A stretch of DNA of 64,000 nucleotides from Chrysomallon squamiferum (Eukaryota > Mollusca > Gastropoda > Neomphalida > Peltospiridae): contig CM022665.1 of the NCBI GenBank assembly GCA_012295275.1, positions 4,609,167 through 4,673,166 on the forward strand. Reading direction: 5' to 3'. The translations under genes were made by a program, and so were the position numbers. Positions 1 to 13,200 of the stretch are shown here, piece after piece. The notes below the pieces were generated by a model that was not told where the DNA came from, made no database searches, and saw only the letters and a program-made list of their open reading frames with translations. Positions within the stretch are counted from its first letter, which is position 1. Every line of letters begins with the position of its first letter.

Positions 1-690
1 TGTATTGAACAACAATCACTGACGGATCCTTCACTTGTCACGTTTTACGTAATACACACATTACATTAAATTACATTAGATTGCATTAAATTTTATTTTG
101 TTTTATTTTATTAATTCTTTATCATTTATAAAGTTAATTGTTACTTATACTGACTTCTGTTTGGAGACAAATCTACTTTGGTGTAAGTGATCTTGGATTT
201 AAAACACCTATATTTTCTATTTAAACTCAACATTTACCCCTGTCCCATATAAAATATAGTTTTCAAACTGTGTGTTTTATTTTCTTTAATGAAATGATTA
301 TTTGCATCGTTCTTGGTAAAACTCTTCATGGCCATTAGGAATCTAATCAGTTATAAAACAAAACAAACAAATAAAAAATAATAAAAAATAAAAAATAAAA
401 AATAGAATTAAAATTAAAAATTAAAATTAAAATTAAAATAAACATACAAATAAATAAATACGTTTCACTGAATTTTAGCAGTGTAAGTAAATAAAGAAAA
501 CCGAAAAAATGTCAAAAACTTTCATGGATAAAGTGACAACATTTATTAATCTCTCTCTCTCTAAATACCACGACCAGACAGAAAAGTTGCAGGTACGTTA
601 TATTACAATAAACTTCATTTTAATTTTTTTTTTATTTTTTTTTTTAATATTTATATTAAACATTCTGTTTCCATAAGCTCTGACCAACGT
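1..690. other. AT-rich intergenic DNA, no gene seen
   Basis: Very AT-rich sequence with runs of TAAAA/AAATT and poly-T, and a short CT run near 551-562. No open reading frame with coding character and no convincing paired splice signals were found on either strand. Confidence 0.6.
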
Positions 691-1078
691 ACTGTTGCCT
701 CTACACGTTTCTGTTACATGTCTTCATTCTCGGCGGCCTCGGGTTTTTGCCAGCCTTGCGACTCCTCACATTGTCTACAGACGTGAATGACGTAGGGAGC
801 TTCAGAGCCGAGGTAGTCATCGCTGGTCACATGTCATGTTTTCTGATGAGTCACTGTTCACTTTTAGACTTTTACGACAGGCAGGGTCGGGTTCCTGACG
901 ACGAGAAAATGAACGGCACCTCAACATCGCAATACCATTTCTTAACCAGATTTGGAGGAGTTTATGCTGTGGGCTGGCATCTCTAGGACTGAAAAAATCC
1001 CGCTCCATGTTGTGCAAGGTAGGGCTACATCGGCAACTGAACGCATGTCTGACCAATCGCGGCGGTATCATCCACTAC
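690..1078. promoter_or_regulatory. GC- and CpG-richer island, possible promoter or first exon
   Basis: This block is clearly richer in GC and CpG than the flanking AT-rich DNA, with many CG dinucleotides and a CCAAT-type site (GACCAATCGCGGCGG) near 1050-1064. An open frame of 79 codons lies at 747-986 (+), but it matches nothing I recognise and has no clear coding signature. A possible donor (CAAGGTAGGG) lies near 1015-1024. The block could be the promoter or first exon of an off-window gene, or a transposon fragment. Orientation is not determined. Confidence 0.3.
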
Positions 1079-1079
1079 T

Positions 1080-1517
1080 GTTAATAATACAAAAATAATA
1101 AATAAATAAATAAATTAAAACTTTCAAGTTTAACTTCTTGTACCCGAATCGTCCTTCAAGATTTTTGGCGGATTTTTTGCATGCATGTATGTATGTATGT
1201 GTGTGTATAAAGTACAGATACACAAAGACACACACATACACAAACATGTATACATATAGGCATACACATACATACATGCATACACGTCATCTCCTCGTTT
1301 TGTTTCTATTTTTATTACTGAATTAATATTACCTATTATTCACATTTATATCATACTTTTTTATTATATCTGCTGATATCAGCAATTATATTTTGGAAAA
1401 ACAAACAAATTAATAACAAGATCCAGTTACAGCAGTTTCAGAGAATGTTTTTTTTTTAATTTCGATTACATACATATTTTTTTGTTAGATTTATTTAAAT
1501 AAATTAATTAATCCAAA

Positions 1518-1574
<57 letters not shown>

Positions 1575-2060
1575 TAAAAATTAAAAATTAAAAATTAATA
1601 AAAAAATAATAATAAATAAATAAATAAATAAAGAATGATAAATAAATAAATAAATAAATAACAAAAAAAAGAATAAACAGAACAAGTAAATATGTAGAAG
1701 GGAACTAAATCATGAAAGTTTTATTTGCAACACTCAAAGAACGAATGAAGTTATCATTGCCATATCTTTGCGCGCTTGTCACCATTTACTGAGAGAAACT
1801 AGTGTCACGTTCACTCATAAACATATATTCATTGAAAATGGTTAGTTTTTGGTTGTTCAATCGTACAAAACTGGTCGGCAGTAACGCAGATATTGTACAG
1901 ATTGATACATTTCGAATTTTATATATATATATATATTTATTTCCAGCTGAACAAATTTCAAAGACCGATTATTTTGTTATTTTGATAATGTGCTTTGCAC
2001 TCAGAAGTCATGTTTGAAAATAATATATATAATTTTTAAGTATTCCTTCAGCTACCAGTT
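1080..2060. other. AT-rich intergenic DNA with microsatellites
   Basis: Holds a (GTAT)n/(CATA)n-like stretch near 1180-1290, an (AAT)n tract at about 1518-1574, (AAAT)n tracts to about 1665 and a short (TA)n at 1920-1936. No gene signal was seen. Confidence 0.6.
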
Positions 2061-2063
2061 TAT

Positions 2064-2330
2064 TATTTTAAAATTGCGCGGTCTAATTTTTATTCTACGT
2101 CATCGAGCAGACGTGAACGTTGAAAAAAGCCGGCAAGTCGTTGAGATGAATAAGACAAAACTACGACTGCACTGCTGAAATGAATGTATGTATGTATCAA
2201 AAAACATTATGTTTAAGTAAAAATTCAATTAATGTATATAATGTAGAATTTAACAAAATTCTAACGAGATTCTGTTACAAAGTACAGATTAAAATGGATA
2301 AATCAGTTCACATTCACATCTCAGTACCAA
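2064..2330 (+). repeat. Dispersed direct repeat, copy 1
   Basis: This segment starts with a GCGCGG motif followed by TTTTTATTCTACGTCA and a GAGCAGA motif, then ATGAATGTATGTAT and a stretch ending in TCTGTTACAAA. The same order of blocks recurs at about 3352-3560 with substitutions and indels. No coding potential; probably an old transposon remnant. Confidence 0.5.
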
Positions 2331-2549
2331 ACCAAAACTGTTTATTCAGTCAAAAATAAATAAATTAATTAATTAATTACATTAAATTAAAAAATGAAAC
2401 GATGACATAAAAAAAAAAAAAAGGTTTTGTGAGCTCCTTCGTCAGCTTATTTAATTGACCTCACATTTGTTTTAACTAAATATTTTATTAAATTTGAATA
2501 TCTTAATCTCGATTACAAAGCATAATTCAGATATGTCAGAATGAGGCCC

Positions 2550-2557
2550 TGACGTCA
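2550..2557. promoter_or_regulatory. Palindromic CRE-like site TGACGTCA
   Basis: A perfect TGACGTCA, the classical CREB/ATF binding palindrome, in AT-rich DNA. No transcript start can be assigned to it. An isolated 8-mer can occur by chance. Confidence 0.25.
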
Positions 2558-3101
2558 GACCAGTTTCGTCTAAAAATAATGCTGACAGAATTTTTCTAAC
2601 TTAAGTGTCAGTGACTATCTTTGAGCTCTATTAGTTTGCCGAAGTTTCAGAAACGCATAGAAGGAACACTTTCGTGACGAAGTTCGCAATTTGCCGATCA
2701 TTACCATACTAGCTTTGTTTTCATCTGAATAGAAATTTTCTAGAAATAAACTGTGCGGAAAAGATTAAAGATTTTCTTAGAACCTTGATAGTATTCTTAT
2801 TAAAGTATTTTTCTTGTGCGTGTGAAATTCCGTGTAAGCTACTTTCGGAGACCATGCTGTTTTTAACGGAAAATTGTAGTAAGTACAAAATCGTACTTTC
2901 CGCCATTATAGCCAACCCGTGTTCCAAAGTGTTGTTCGTCCGTTTTCAAATTTTTCAGAATAAAACCATTTCATTTACTAAATAATGTTATCAAAATCTA
3001 TCGAGCGAACTGTTTTGTAACTACTGCGAGAAAAAAACAAAAACAAAAAAAATCATATAATTTGGCGATAAAGATTTTAAACAAACCATAATCGCGTAGA
3101 G

Positions 3102-3140
3102 TTACGTCACCTGATCAAAATACTGCCATTTTATTGGCTG
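3102..3140. promoter_or_regulatory. CRE-like plus inverted CCAAT site
   Basis: TTACGTCA at 3102-3109 is followed about 25 bases later by ATTGG (reverse CCAAT) in the phrase TTTTATTGGCTG. The pairing resembles metazoan proximal promoters, but no coding exon follows clearly. Confidence 0.25.
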
Positions 3141-3270
3141 TTTAATTTTACTTCCAATTCAGGGCGTTAAATGTTTGCTGCATCAGTGTATGTATGTGTG
3201 CCAGCTAAATCCGGAAATATTTTAATGTTCTTTACTAACTGCTGGCACCAATGTATATTTATTTGCTTTG

Positions 3271-3308
<38 letters not shown>

Positions 3309-3351
3309 ATTTATTTATCTATTTTATTGTATTTTGGGAGGATGGGGGGGG

Positions 3352-3580
3352 CGAGTTGCGCGGACTACTTTTTATTCTACGTCACTGAGCAGAAGATAAA
3401 ATTTCGACATTTGAATAAATGAATGTATGTATTAATTTTTATATATTTTTATTTTTTTTATTATTTTCTGTTTAATTAAAAGTTAACTTATTGCATATAA
3501 TGCAAAATTTAACCAAAATTTTAAAGAGTTTCTGTTACAAACTACAAACTGAAATGTGTATAAATATATTCAAATCCATA
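3352..3580 (+). repeat. Dispersed direct repeat, copy 2
   Basis: Second copy of the block at 2064-2330. It keeps TTTTTATTCTACGTCA, GAGCAGA, ATGAATGTATGTAT and the TTTCTGTTACAAA end, with an AT-rich insertion in the middle. An (ATT)n tract lies just before it at about 3275-3306. Confidence 0.5.
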
Positions 3581-4124
3581 CAAAATTTGAAGAAAAAACA
3601 AACAAAAATAAAGTCCGAAATACAAATATTTTTGTATTACTGGAAAGAGCATGGTAAAAAGAATCAAATAATAACATTAATTTTATGATTGTAACTTGAA
3701 AAATAATAGATTAATGGTAATTCTTTGCTTCAAAAATTATGGTAATTTCCCCCCCTTTTTTTTTTTTTCAAGCTTAATTGAACAAATACTGTAAATTCTA
3801 ATATCTTCCTTAAAAAGAAAGATAACTAACTATGATATTTGGATAATATCAACTTCTGAAAGAAACGTGTTGACTGAGTATGAAGAACAAATCTACTAAC
3901 AGAGTAAATTAACAATATCATGAATATGAAGGACGAGGAATAAAAATGTTTAAAATATAATTATTATAAAACTTTTTGAATGGATACCTATTCTAAAACA
4001 AATATGTGTATGTGTGTCTGTATCTCTGTGTGATGAAGAATATATTTATTTTTATGTTTTCATTCAGATAAATTATAAAATGCCCATGTAAACATGCTCC
4101 AATGGTATTTAAAAAAAATTAAAA

Positions 4125-4260
4125 ATTAAATTACCAATCAAATGGCACTTTTTTGACGTGACCACTGACGTAACAGGCAGCCACAACAGTTTGTTTACCA
4201 TCTGCACCGACAAATCGGATGATTTTAATAATGTTTTGCACAAATAATACTAAATACCTG
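4125..4260 (+). promoter_or_regulatory. Promoter-like cluster: CCAAT plus two CRE half-palindromes
   Basis: ACCAATCAAATGG near 4132 is followed by TGACGTGA (4154-4161) and TGACGTAA (4166-4173) within 40 bases, then a more GC-rich, CpG-containing stretch. The cluster sits directly upstream of the tandem array with splice-like sites at 4440-6300, so it could drive a plus-strand transcript through that array. This is inferred from motif spacing only. Confidence 0.35.
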
Positions 4261-4439
4261 ATCCAGAAAAATGTTCTGGTTTTTTTCGAACTGGCGACGC
4301 TCACCATTTGTTTTTAACCTTAATGATTACATGAAGCTATTATTCGTCGGAAAATTCAACTTACTTGAACAGCAAAAGGATTATTTTAATCATCATCATC
4401 TTCTTCTTCTTCTTCTTCTTATCAGTGGTAATAGTAGTT

Positions 4440-4952
4440 ATAGTTCTACTTAATTTTCAGTAAGGAATGACCTTTTGCAAATTGTAAATTTTCTTTTTAT
4501 TTCTTTATTTCTATATTATTATTATTATTATTATTATATTTTCTATTCGCAGAGTCCAACTCGGGTAATAAAGAAAAGTAAGATTTTGTCACATACCTAA
4601 ACCTTTTCATACACAGAACATGAACTGTAGACTACAGGTTAGTTTCTTACTATTTCCAAGTATAAACAAATAATTAACATCTTATCTGCAGATATTTGAT
4701 AGGAATATTTAGTCCATATGTAAAAGACTGCACACAACTGTGTTGCATCATTTTGCATTATTTTAATTATGTCTTTGTTTCTGTTACAGCTAAATTGTAA
4801 ATGCAAATACTATTTGATTCTTTTATTCTTCTTCTTCTTATTATTATCAGTAGAAGTAGTAGTAGTTACATTAATGCTAGTATTTAATCTTCAGTAAAGA
4901 ACTGCCTTTTGCAAATTCTTTTGTAAATTTACTTTTTATTTCTTTATTTCTA

Positions 4953-5013
<61 letters not shown>

Positions 5014-5856
5014 TTCTATTCACAGAGTCCAACTCGGGTAATCAAGAAAAGTAAGATTTTGTCACATACCTAAACCTTTTCATACACAGAACATGAACTG
5101 TAGACTACAGGTTAGTTTCTTACTATTTCCAAGTATAAACAAATAATTAACATCTTATCTGCAGATATTTGATTGAATATTTAGTCCATATGTAAAAGAC
5201 TGTGTTGCATCATTTTGCATTATTTTAATAATGTCTTTGTTTCTGTTACAGCTAAATTGTAAATGCAAATACTATTTGATTATTTTATTATTATTCTTCT
5301 TCTTATTATTATTATCAGTAGAAGTAGTAGTAGTTACATTAATGCTAGTATTTAATCTTCAGTAAAGAACTGCCTTTTGCAAATTCTTTTGTAAATTTAC
5401 TTTTTATGTCTTTATTTCTATATTATTATTATTATTATTATTTTCTATTCGCAGAGTCCAACTCGGGTAATCAAGAAAAGTAAGATTTTGTCACATACCT
5501 AAACCTTTTCATACACAGAACATGAACTGTAGACTACAGGTTAATTTCTTACTATTTCCAAGTATAAACAAATAATTAACATCTTGTCTGCAGATATTTG
5601 ATTGAATATTTAGTCCATATGTAAAAGACTACACACAATTGTGTTGCAACATTTTGCATTATTTTAACAATGTCTTTGTTTCTGTTACAGCTAAATTGTA
5701 AATGCAAATACTATTTGATTCTTTTATTCTTCTTCTTCTTATTATTATTATCAGTAGAAGTAGTAGTAGTTACATTAATGCTAGTATTTAATCTTCAGTA
5801 AAGAACTGCCTTTTGCAAATTCTTTTGTAAATTTACTTTTTATGTCTTTATTTCTA

Positions 5857-5890
<34 letters not shown>

Positions 5891-6300
5891 TATTATTACT
5901 TTAGTTATATTGTTTTGTTATTATTATTATTATATTTTCTGTTTGCAGTGTACAACTCAGGAATTCAAGAAAAGTAAGATTTTGTCACATACATAAGCCT
6001 TTTCATACACAGAACATGAACTGTAGACTACAGGTTAGTTTCTTCTTACTATTTCCAAGTATAAACAAATAATTAACATGTTGTCTGCAGATATTTTATT
6101 GAATATTTAGTCCATATATAAAAAGATTGCACAAAACGGTGTTACATCATTTTGCATTAATTGTAATAATGTCTTTGTTTCTGTTACAGCTAAACTGTTA
6201 GCACAAATATCTGTGTTGGAGCTGTTTTTTCTGCCCAGTTTTAATCATTGTATGACTAATTCTTAGGTGTCAGCATTATTTAATTCCTTTAATCTTCTTT
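4440..6300 (+). repeat. Tandem array of ~0.43 kb units carrying splice-site-like signals
   Basis: Four units, beginning near 4440, 4870, 5310 and 5750, repeat the same order: a (TTA)n tract, an acceptor-like end (TTCTATTCGCAG), a 25-nt block beginning AGTCCAACTCGGGTAAT and ending AAAA just before a donor-like GTAAGATTTTG, a second acceptor-like CATACACAG before a 21-nt block ending CTACAG|GTTAGT, and finally TTTCTGTTACAG. The first 25-nt block is at 4553-4577. Units 1-3 are nearly identical; the fourth is more diverged. The blocks hold no long reading frame. They may be duplicated untranslated micro-exons, or satellite units whose splice sites are fortuitous. Confidence 0.6.
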
Positions 6301-6490
6301 TTCTTATTCTTCTTCTTAGCTGTAGTAGTAGTATTAGTGATAGTAGTAGTAGTAATCTTGTTTGCAGTAGTACTAGTATTTAATCGTCAGTAAAGAACTA
6401 CCTGTTGCATATTTTGTAAATTTTGTATTTATTTATTTTTTACTATTTTATTTATTTAGTTCTTGTTATCTTTTTATTTTCTCTTTGCAG

Positions 6491-6664
6491 TCTCCAACAG
6501 ATAAGGCATTTTAACCTACTACAGAACCAGTTTTAAAGCACGATTCAGTCACTGACAGATACAGTACAGTCATCATAGCAAGTTTATGCTACAAGGACCA
6601 CAAACAGACCAAAGTGACTAGATCTACAGTCTGAACAAGGATTACGGCTTCAGTAACAAATAAA
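6491..6664 (+). other. Candidate noncoding terminal exon after the tandem array
   Basis: A good acceptor (TTTTCTCTTTGCAG) precedes a stretch that is much less T-rich than its surroundings, opening with TCTCCAACAGATAAGG. This resembles the 25-nt block of the upstream array (AGTCCAACTCGGGTAAT). AATAAA follows at about 6659-6664. There is no useful reading frame. It could be the last exon of an untranslated or UTR-only transcript whose upstream micro-exons were duplicated. Confidence 0.35.
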
Positions 6665-6779
6665 TTATTAAATATTTAAATATCTATTACTTAAGATTTC
6701 ATCTTAAAACATTTTGTTCTGTTTTAGAGAGAGAGAATGATTGATTAATTCATACACATATGACACACACATATACATA

Positions 6780-7236
6780 GAGATATATGAAAAAAGATCC
6801 AGTGAAGAGAAATAACTGCTATATCTTACTGTTGAAAAATAATTGCTTTTATACTTTCCTATTTTAAGTATTTATAACTGAAAATATTATATACTTACAT
6901 GCTCCCCAAATAATGTTCTCTTCACTGTTTCTTAAAGCACTTGATCTTTTTAATCATCTTTATAACAGTTCAGGCAAAACAAAGGAAATCACTCCTACTC
7001 TGTAGTTTATTGATGTTTGAAATATTATTTAACATTTTGTTGTATTGCTCAAATCGTATCATTCAGTGATGAATTTATATGAAAGGAGAAACTATCATAC
7101 CAGTGTTAATTGGAACAGTGGATATTAATTTATCATTATAATTATACAAAAGGAAAAGAAGAATTAAGATAAACAATATTTATTTTGCTCTTTGTTTTAT
7201 CTGTGATTTTTTTTTTTTTTTTTTTTTTAAATAAAT

Positions 7237-7271
<35 letters not shown>

Positions 7272-10200
7272 CCTTTCTAAAATTATTACATTTTTTCTCA
7301 ATACTTATTATTTACATTTTATCTGTTAATGAGTTGTTTGAACTGGCATATCCCATCTCACCTAAATTAAGAGAAAATTACTAGACTTAATTTATTTTTA
7401 TTATAATTAGTAATGTAGAATTCTTTTTATTTTTTGGATTTTTTTTTGGATTTGTTTTTTTTTTCATAGCATTTATTTCTGAAAATATTATCTATGTGCT
7501 CCCATACATGTCAGTTAATTAGAACTGTATGATGCTTAAATTATCTAATTTCTTTGTAGTGTTATTTTATTGTTTGATTTTATATTATTATTCTTTTTTA
7601 TTATTTTTTTCTTCATTTTCATTCTATTAACATCCATACAATAAGTGTTTGTAAATTATGTGAATGTATTCCCTGCTTATTTTTATTTTTTTTTTAAAGA
7701 AGAAGATATCATGCCAATCTTAATAGGAACAATTTATATTAATTTATAGTTACAATTATACAAAAGAAAAACAATTAAGATAAACAATATTTATTTAGTT
7801 CTTTTTTAACTTTTTTTTTTTCATCTGGGTCTGGCTGTGTTCCTTTTCTTAAATTATTATAATTATTGTATTTTTTCGCAATGATAAATTGCAGTAGGCT
7901 TTGAATGATTTCAGTCACATAAGACCATTAATTACAAAGTATGGACAACACTTCTCTTTTAGTGTTTGTGTATTGTGGTGCTGATATTTGTCATTTGGAA
8001 ACAGCATCAAACGAACTAGTTGCCATGGTATACTCCATAATGTTTTAACCTCTATGAATTTAAAATAACAATATTAATATACCATTTGTTTTTCTTAAAT
8101 TTTCCTTCTTCTTTCCTTTTTCTCTTAGTGGGAAATTAAAGTTTTCCTTTCTAATTGACTTTTATATCATTTTAGATAATTAGAACTTTATAATGCTTAA
8201 ATTATCTAATTTCTTTGTACTGTTATTTATTTATTGATTTATTATTTCTTTTTTTCTTCCAGTTTTCACAGTATTAATATCCATACAATAAGTATTTCTT
8301 ACATAAGATTAGCATGAGATTCCTTTGTTTGAATTGGTCTTTCAGATTGCATCCAAATCTACAGCAAACTCACACTTTCAGTTTGTCTTCTTCATGAACA
8401 TATTGTTGTGTCTTTCTTCACACTTCGGATAAAGTTTTTGTAATTATCTCAATGTATTCCCTGATTACTTTTTTCATTTTATGTCTTAATGAGTTTTACT
8501 TACTTATGGTTAGTACCATAATCCTGTTGTAAGAACTGGTGTGTCACATCCCATCTAAATTTAGAGCAAACTACTGCACTCAGTTTATTTTTATTGTAAT
8601 TAGTAATGTAGAATTATTTTTATTTTTTTATATTTTTTTTCGTAGCATTTATTTCTGAAAATATTATCTACGTGCTCCGATCACATGTCAGTTAATTAGA
8701 ACTGTATAATGCTTAAATTATCTAATTTCTTTGTAGTTTTATTTTATTGTTTGATTTTATATTATTATTTTTTGTATTATTTTTTTCTTCGTTTTCATTC
8801 TATTAATATCCACAGAATAAGTGTTTGTAAGTTATGTGAATATATTCCCAGCTTACTTTTATTTTTTTTTTAAAGAAGAAGCTATCATTACAGTCTTAAT
8901 AGGAACAGTTTATATTAATTTATAGTTACAATTATACAAAAGAAAAACAATTAAAATAAACAATATTTATTTATTCTTTTTCTTTTATAAACAATATTTA
9001 CTTAATTCTTTTTTAACTTTTTTTTTTTTTTTTTTTTTTTTTCAGTCTGGTTCTTTTCCTTTTCTTAAATTGTTATAATTATTGTATTTTTTCGCAATGA
9101 TAATAAGGTAAAATTGCAGTAGGCTTTGAATAATTTTGGTCACATAAGACCATTAATTCCAAAGTACGGACAACACTTCTCTTTTAGTGTTTGTATACTA
9201 TGGTGCTGATATTTGTCATTTGGAAACACCATCATACAAACTAGTTGCCATGGTATACTCCATAATTTTTTAACCTCTATGAATTTAAAAATATCAATAT
9301 TAATCTATCATGCCAATCTTAATGGGAACAGTGAATCTTAATTTATAGTTATAATTTTACAAAAGAAAAAAGAATTAGTATAAACAATTTTTACTTACTG
9401 ATTTTTTATTATTTTTTTCTATGCACGTAGGCACAAATAGCAGTAGGCATTGAATGATTTCAGTGATGTGAGACCAGCAATTAGAAAGTACGAAAAGCAG
9501 ATCTCTTCTTGTCTCTGTAATGTGGTGCTGATATTTGTCATTTCCATACAGCACCATGGAAACCAGCTTCCAATTTTTCAACCTGTGAATTTACAATATT
9601 AATATTAACATACCACATTTAGTTGTCTTGTTTCTTCTTCTTCTTTCAGTGATAAATTAAAATTGTTCCTTACTAATTAACTTTTATCTCATTCTCATAA
9701 AACAGTTCCTCCATGTGCTCTTACTCCAGTCGATTACACCGATTGGTAACAGCCTTCATGGTCTTATCTCTGTGAAAAATATAATATTATTAATATGTCA
9801 TTTCCATACTTCCTTTTCCTCCATTTCTGTCTTCTCCCATACATGTCAGTTAATTAGAACTTTATAATGCTTAAATTATCTAATTTCTTTGTAATGTTAT
9901 TTATTTAGTGATTGATTTTTTCCCCAGTTTTCATATTATTAATATCCAGTAAGTGTTTTTTGTAAGTTATGTCAATATATTCCCTGCTTATTATTTTCAT
10001 TTTATATCATCATGAATGTTTCTTACATAAGATTAGCATGAGATTCCTTTGTTTGAATTGGTCTTTCAGATTGCATCCAGATCTACAGCAAACTAATACC
10101 TTCAGTTTGTCTTCTTCATGAACATATTGTTGTGTCTTTCTTCACACTTCGGATAAAGTTTTTGTAATTATCTCAACGTATTCCCTGATTACTTTTTCAT

Positions 10201-13200
10201 TTTATGTCTTAATGAGTTTTACTTACTTATGATTAGTACCATAATCCTGTTGTAAGAACTGGTGTATCACATCACATTTAAATTTAGAGAAAACTACTAC
10301 CCTCAGTTTATTTTTATTATAATTGGTAACTTAGAATTCTTTTTTTCTTTTTTTCTTTTTTTTTTAGCATTTATTTCTGAAAATATCTTGAAACATTATA
10401 TACATATATGCTGCCTAAATATTTCTCTTCAATGTTCCTTAAACCACCCGATGTGTTTAATTATGTTTCCAATATAGCTATCGCTAAACAAAAGAAGTAA
10501 CTAGTTCTGTGTAGTTTAGTCATGTTATTTGAAATATTATTTAACATTTTGTGTGTTATTGAAATCGTATCATTCAGTGATGAATTTATTTCAAAAGGGA
10601 AACGATCATGCCAATCTTAATGGGAACAGTGAATCTTAATTTATAGTTATAATTATACAAAAGAAAAAGAAGAATTAGGATAAACAATTTTTACTTACTG
10701 ATTTTTTTTTTTTTTTTTCTATGCACGTAGTCACAAATAGCAGTAGGCTTTGAATGATTTCAGTGATGTGACACCAGCAATTACAAAGTACGAAAGAGCA
10801 GATCTCTTCTTGTCTCTGTAATATGGTGCTGACATTTGTCATTTCCATACAGAACCATGGAAACCAGCTTCTAATTTTTCAACCTGTAAATTTAAAATAT
10901 TAATACTAACATACCACATTTAGTAGTCTTGTTTTTTTTTCTTCTTTCAGTGATAAATTAAAATTGTTCCTTACTAATTGACTTTTATCTCATTCTCGTA
11001 AAACAGTTCCTCCATGTACTCTTACTCCAGTCAATTACACCGATTGGTAACAGCCTTCATGGTCTTATCTCTGTAAGAAACATAATATTATTAATATGTC
11101 ATTTCCATTCTTCTTTTTCCTCCATTTCTGTCTCCTCCCATACATGTCAGTTAATTAGAACATTATAATGCTTAAATAATCTAATTTCTTTGTAATGTTA
11201 TTTATTTAGTGATTGATTTTTTCCCCAGTTTTCATATTAATATCCTAACAGTAAGTGCTTTTTGTAAGTTATGTAAATATATTCCCTGCTAATTATTTTC
11301 ATTTTATGTCATGAATGTTTCTTACATAAGATTAGCATGAGATTCCTTTGTTTGAATTGGTCTTTCAGATTGCATCCAAATCTACAGCAAACTCACACTT
11401 TCAGTTTGTCTTCTTCATGAACATATTGTTGTGTCTTTCTTCACACTTCGGATAAAGTTTTTGTAATTATCTCAACGTATTCCCTGATTACTTTTTTCAT
11501 TTTATGTCTTAATGAGTTTTACTTACTTATGATTAGCACCATAATCCTGTTCTAAGAACTGGTGTATCACATCCTATCTAAATTTAGAGCAAACTACTGC
11601 AGTCGGTTTCTTTTTATTATAATTAGTAATGTAGAATTATTTTTGTTTTTTATATTTTTAGGTTTATTTTTATTTTTTTCTTAGCATTTATTTCTGAAAA
11701 TATTGTCTATGTTCTACGTAACATGTCAGTTAATTAGAACTGTATAATGCTTAAATTATCTAATTTCTTTGTAGTTTTATTTTATTGTTTGATTTTATAT
11801 TAGTATTCTTCTTATTCTTTTTTCTTCGTTTTCATTCTATTTATATCCATACACTAAGTGTTTGTAAGTTAGGTAAATGTATTCCCTGCTTTTATTTTTT
11901 TTTTAAAGAAACTATCATGCCAATTTGAATAGGAACAGTTTATATTAATTTATATTTACAATTATACAAAATAAAAACAACTAAGATAAACAATATTTAT
12001 TTACTCTTTCTTTTATAAACAATATTTACTTAGTTCTTTTTTAACTCTTTTTTTTTTTTGTGGGCCTGGCTGTACTCCTTTTCTTAAATTGTTATAATTA
12101 TTGTATTTTTTCGCAATTATAATAGGGTAAAATTGCAGTAGGCTTTGAATGATTTCAGTCAAATAAGACCATTAATTGCAAAGTACGGACAACACTTCTC
12201 TTTTAGCGTTTGTATACTATGGTGCTGATATTTGTCATTTAGAAACACCATCATACAAACCAGTTCCCATAATTTTTTAACCTCTATGAATTTAAAATAT
12301 CAATATTAATCTATCATACCAATCTTAATGGGAACAGTGAATCTTAATTTATAGTTATAATTATACAAAAGAAAAAGAAGAATTAGTATAAACAAGTTTT
12401 ACTTACTGATTTTTTATTATTTTTTTCTATGCACGTAGTCACAAATAGCAGTAGGCTTTGAATGATTTCAGTGATGTGAGACCAGCAATTAGAAAGTACG
12501 AAAAGCAGATCTCTTCTTGTCTCTGTAATATGGTGCTGATATTTGTTATTTCCATACAGCACCATGGAAACCAGCTTCCAATTTTTCAACCTGTGAATTT
12601 ACAATATTAATATTAACATTTAGTTGTCTTGTTTTTTCTTCAATTTTGTTTTTCTTCTTCTTTCAGTGATAAATTAAAATTGTTCCTTACTAATTGACTT
12701 TTATCTCATTCTCGTAAAATAATTCCTCCATCTACTATTACTCCAGTCGATTATACCGATTGGTAACAGCCTTCATGGTCTTATCTCTGTGAGAAACATA
12801 ATATTATTAATATGTCATTTCCATACTTCCTTTTCCTCCATTTCTGTCTTCTCCCATACATGTCAGTTAATTAGAACTTTATAATGCTTAAATTATCTAA
12901 TTTCTTTGTAATGTTATTTATTTAGTGATTGATTTTTTCCCCAGTTTTCATATTATTAATATCCAGTAAGTGTTTTTTGTAAGTTATGTAAATATATTCC
13001 CTGCTTATTATTTTCATTTTATATCATCATGAATGTTTCTTACATAAGATTAGCATGAGATTCCTTTGTTTGAATTGGTCTTTCAGATTGCATCCAAATC
13101 TACAGCAAACTAATACCTTCAGTTTGTCTTCTTCATGAACATATTGTTGTGTCTTTCTTCACACTTCGGATAAAGTTTTTGTAATTATCTCAACGTATTC

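Noticed and set aside
747-986. 79-codon open frame in the CpG-rich island
   Set aside because: Composition is higher in GC, which alone lengthens ORFs. No motif, no homologue recognised, no splice context.
4440-6300. CRISPR-like or tandem protein-repeat array
   Set aside because: Units are about 0.43 kb with microsatellites and stops in all frames; the sequence is eukaryotic, so CRISPR does not apply.
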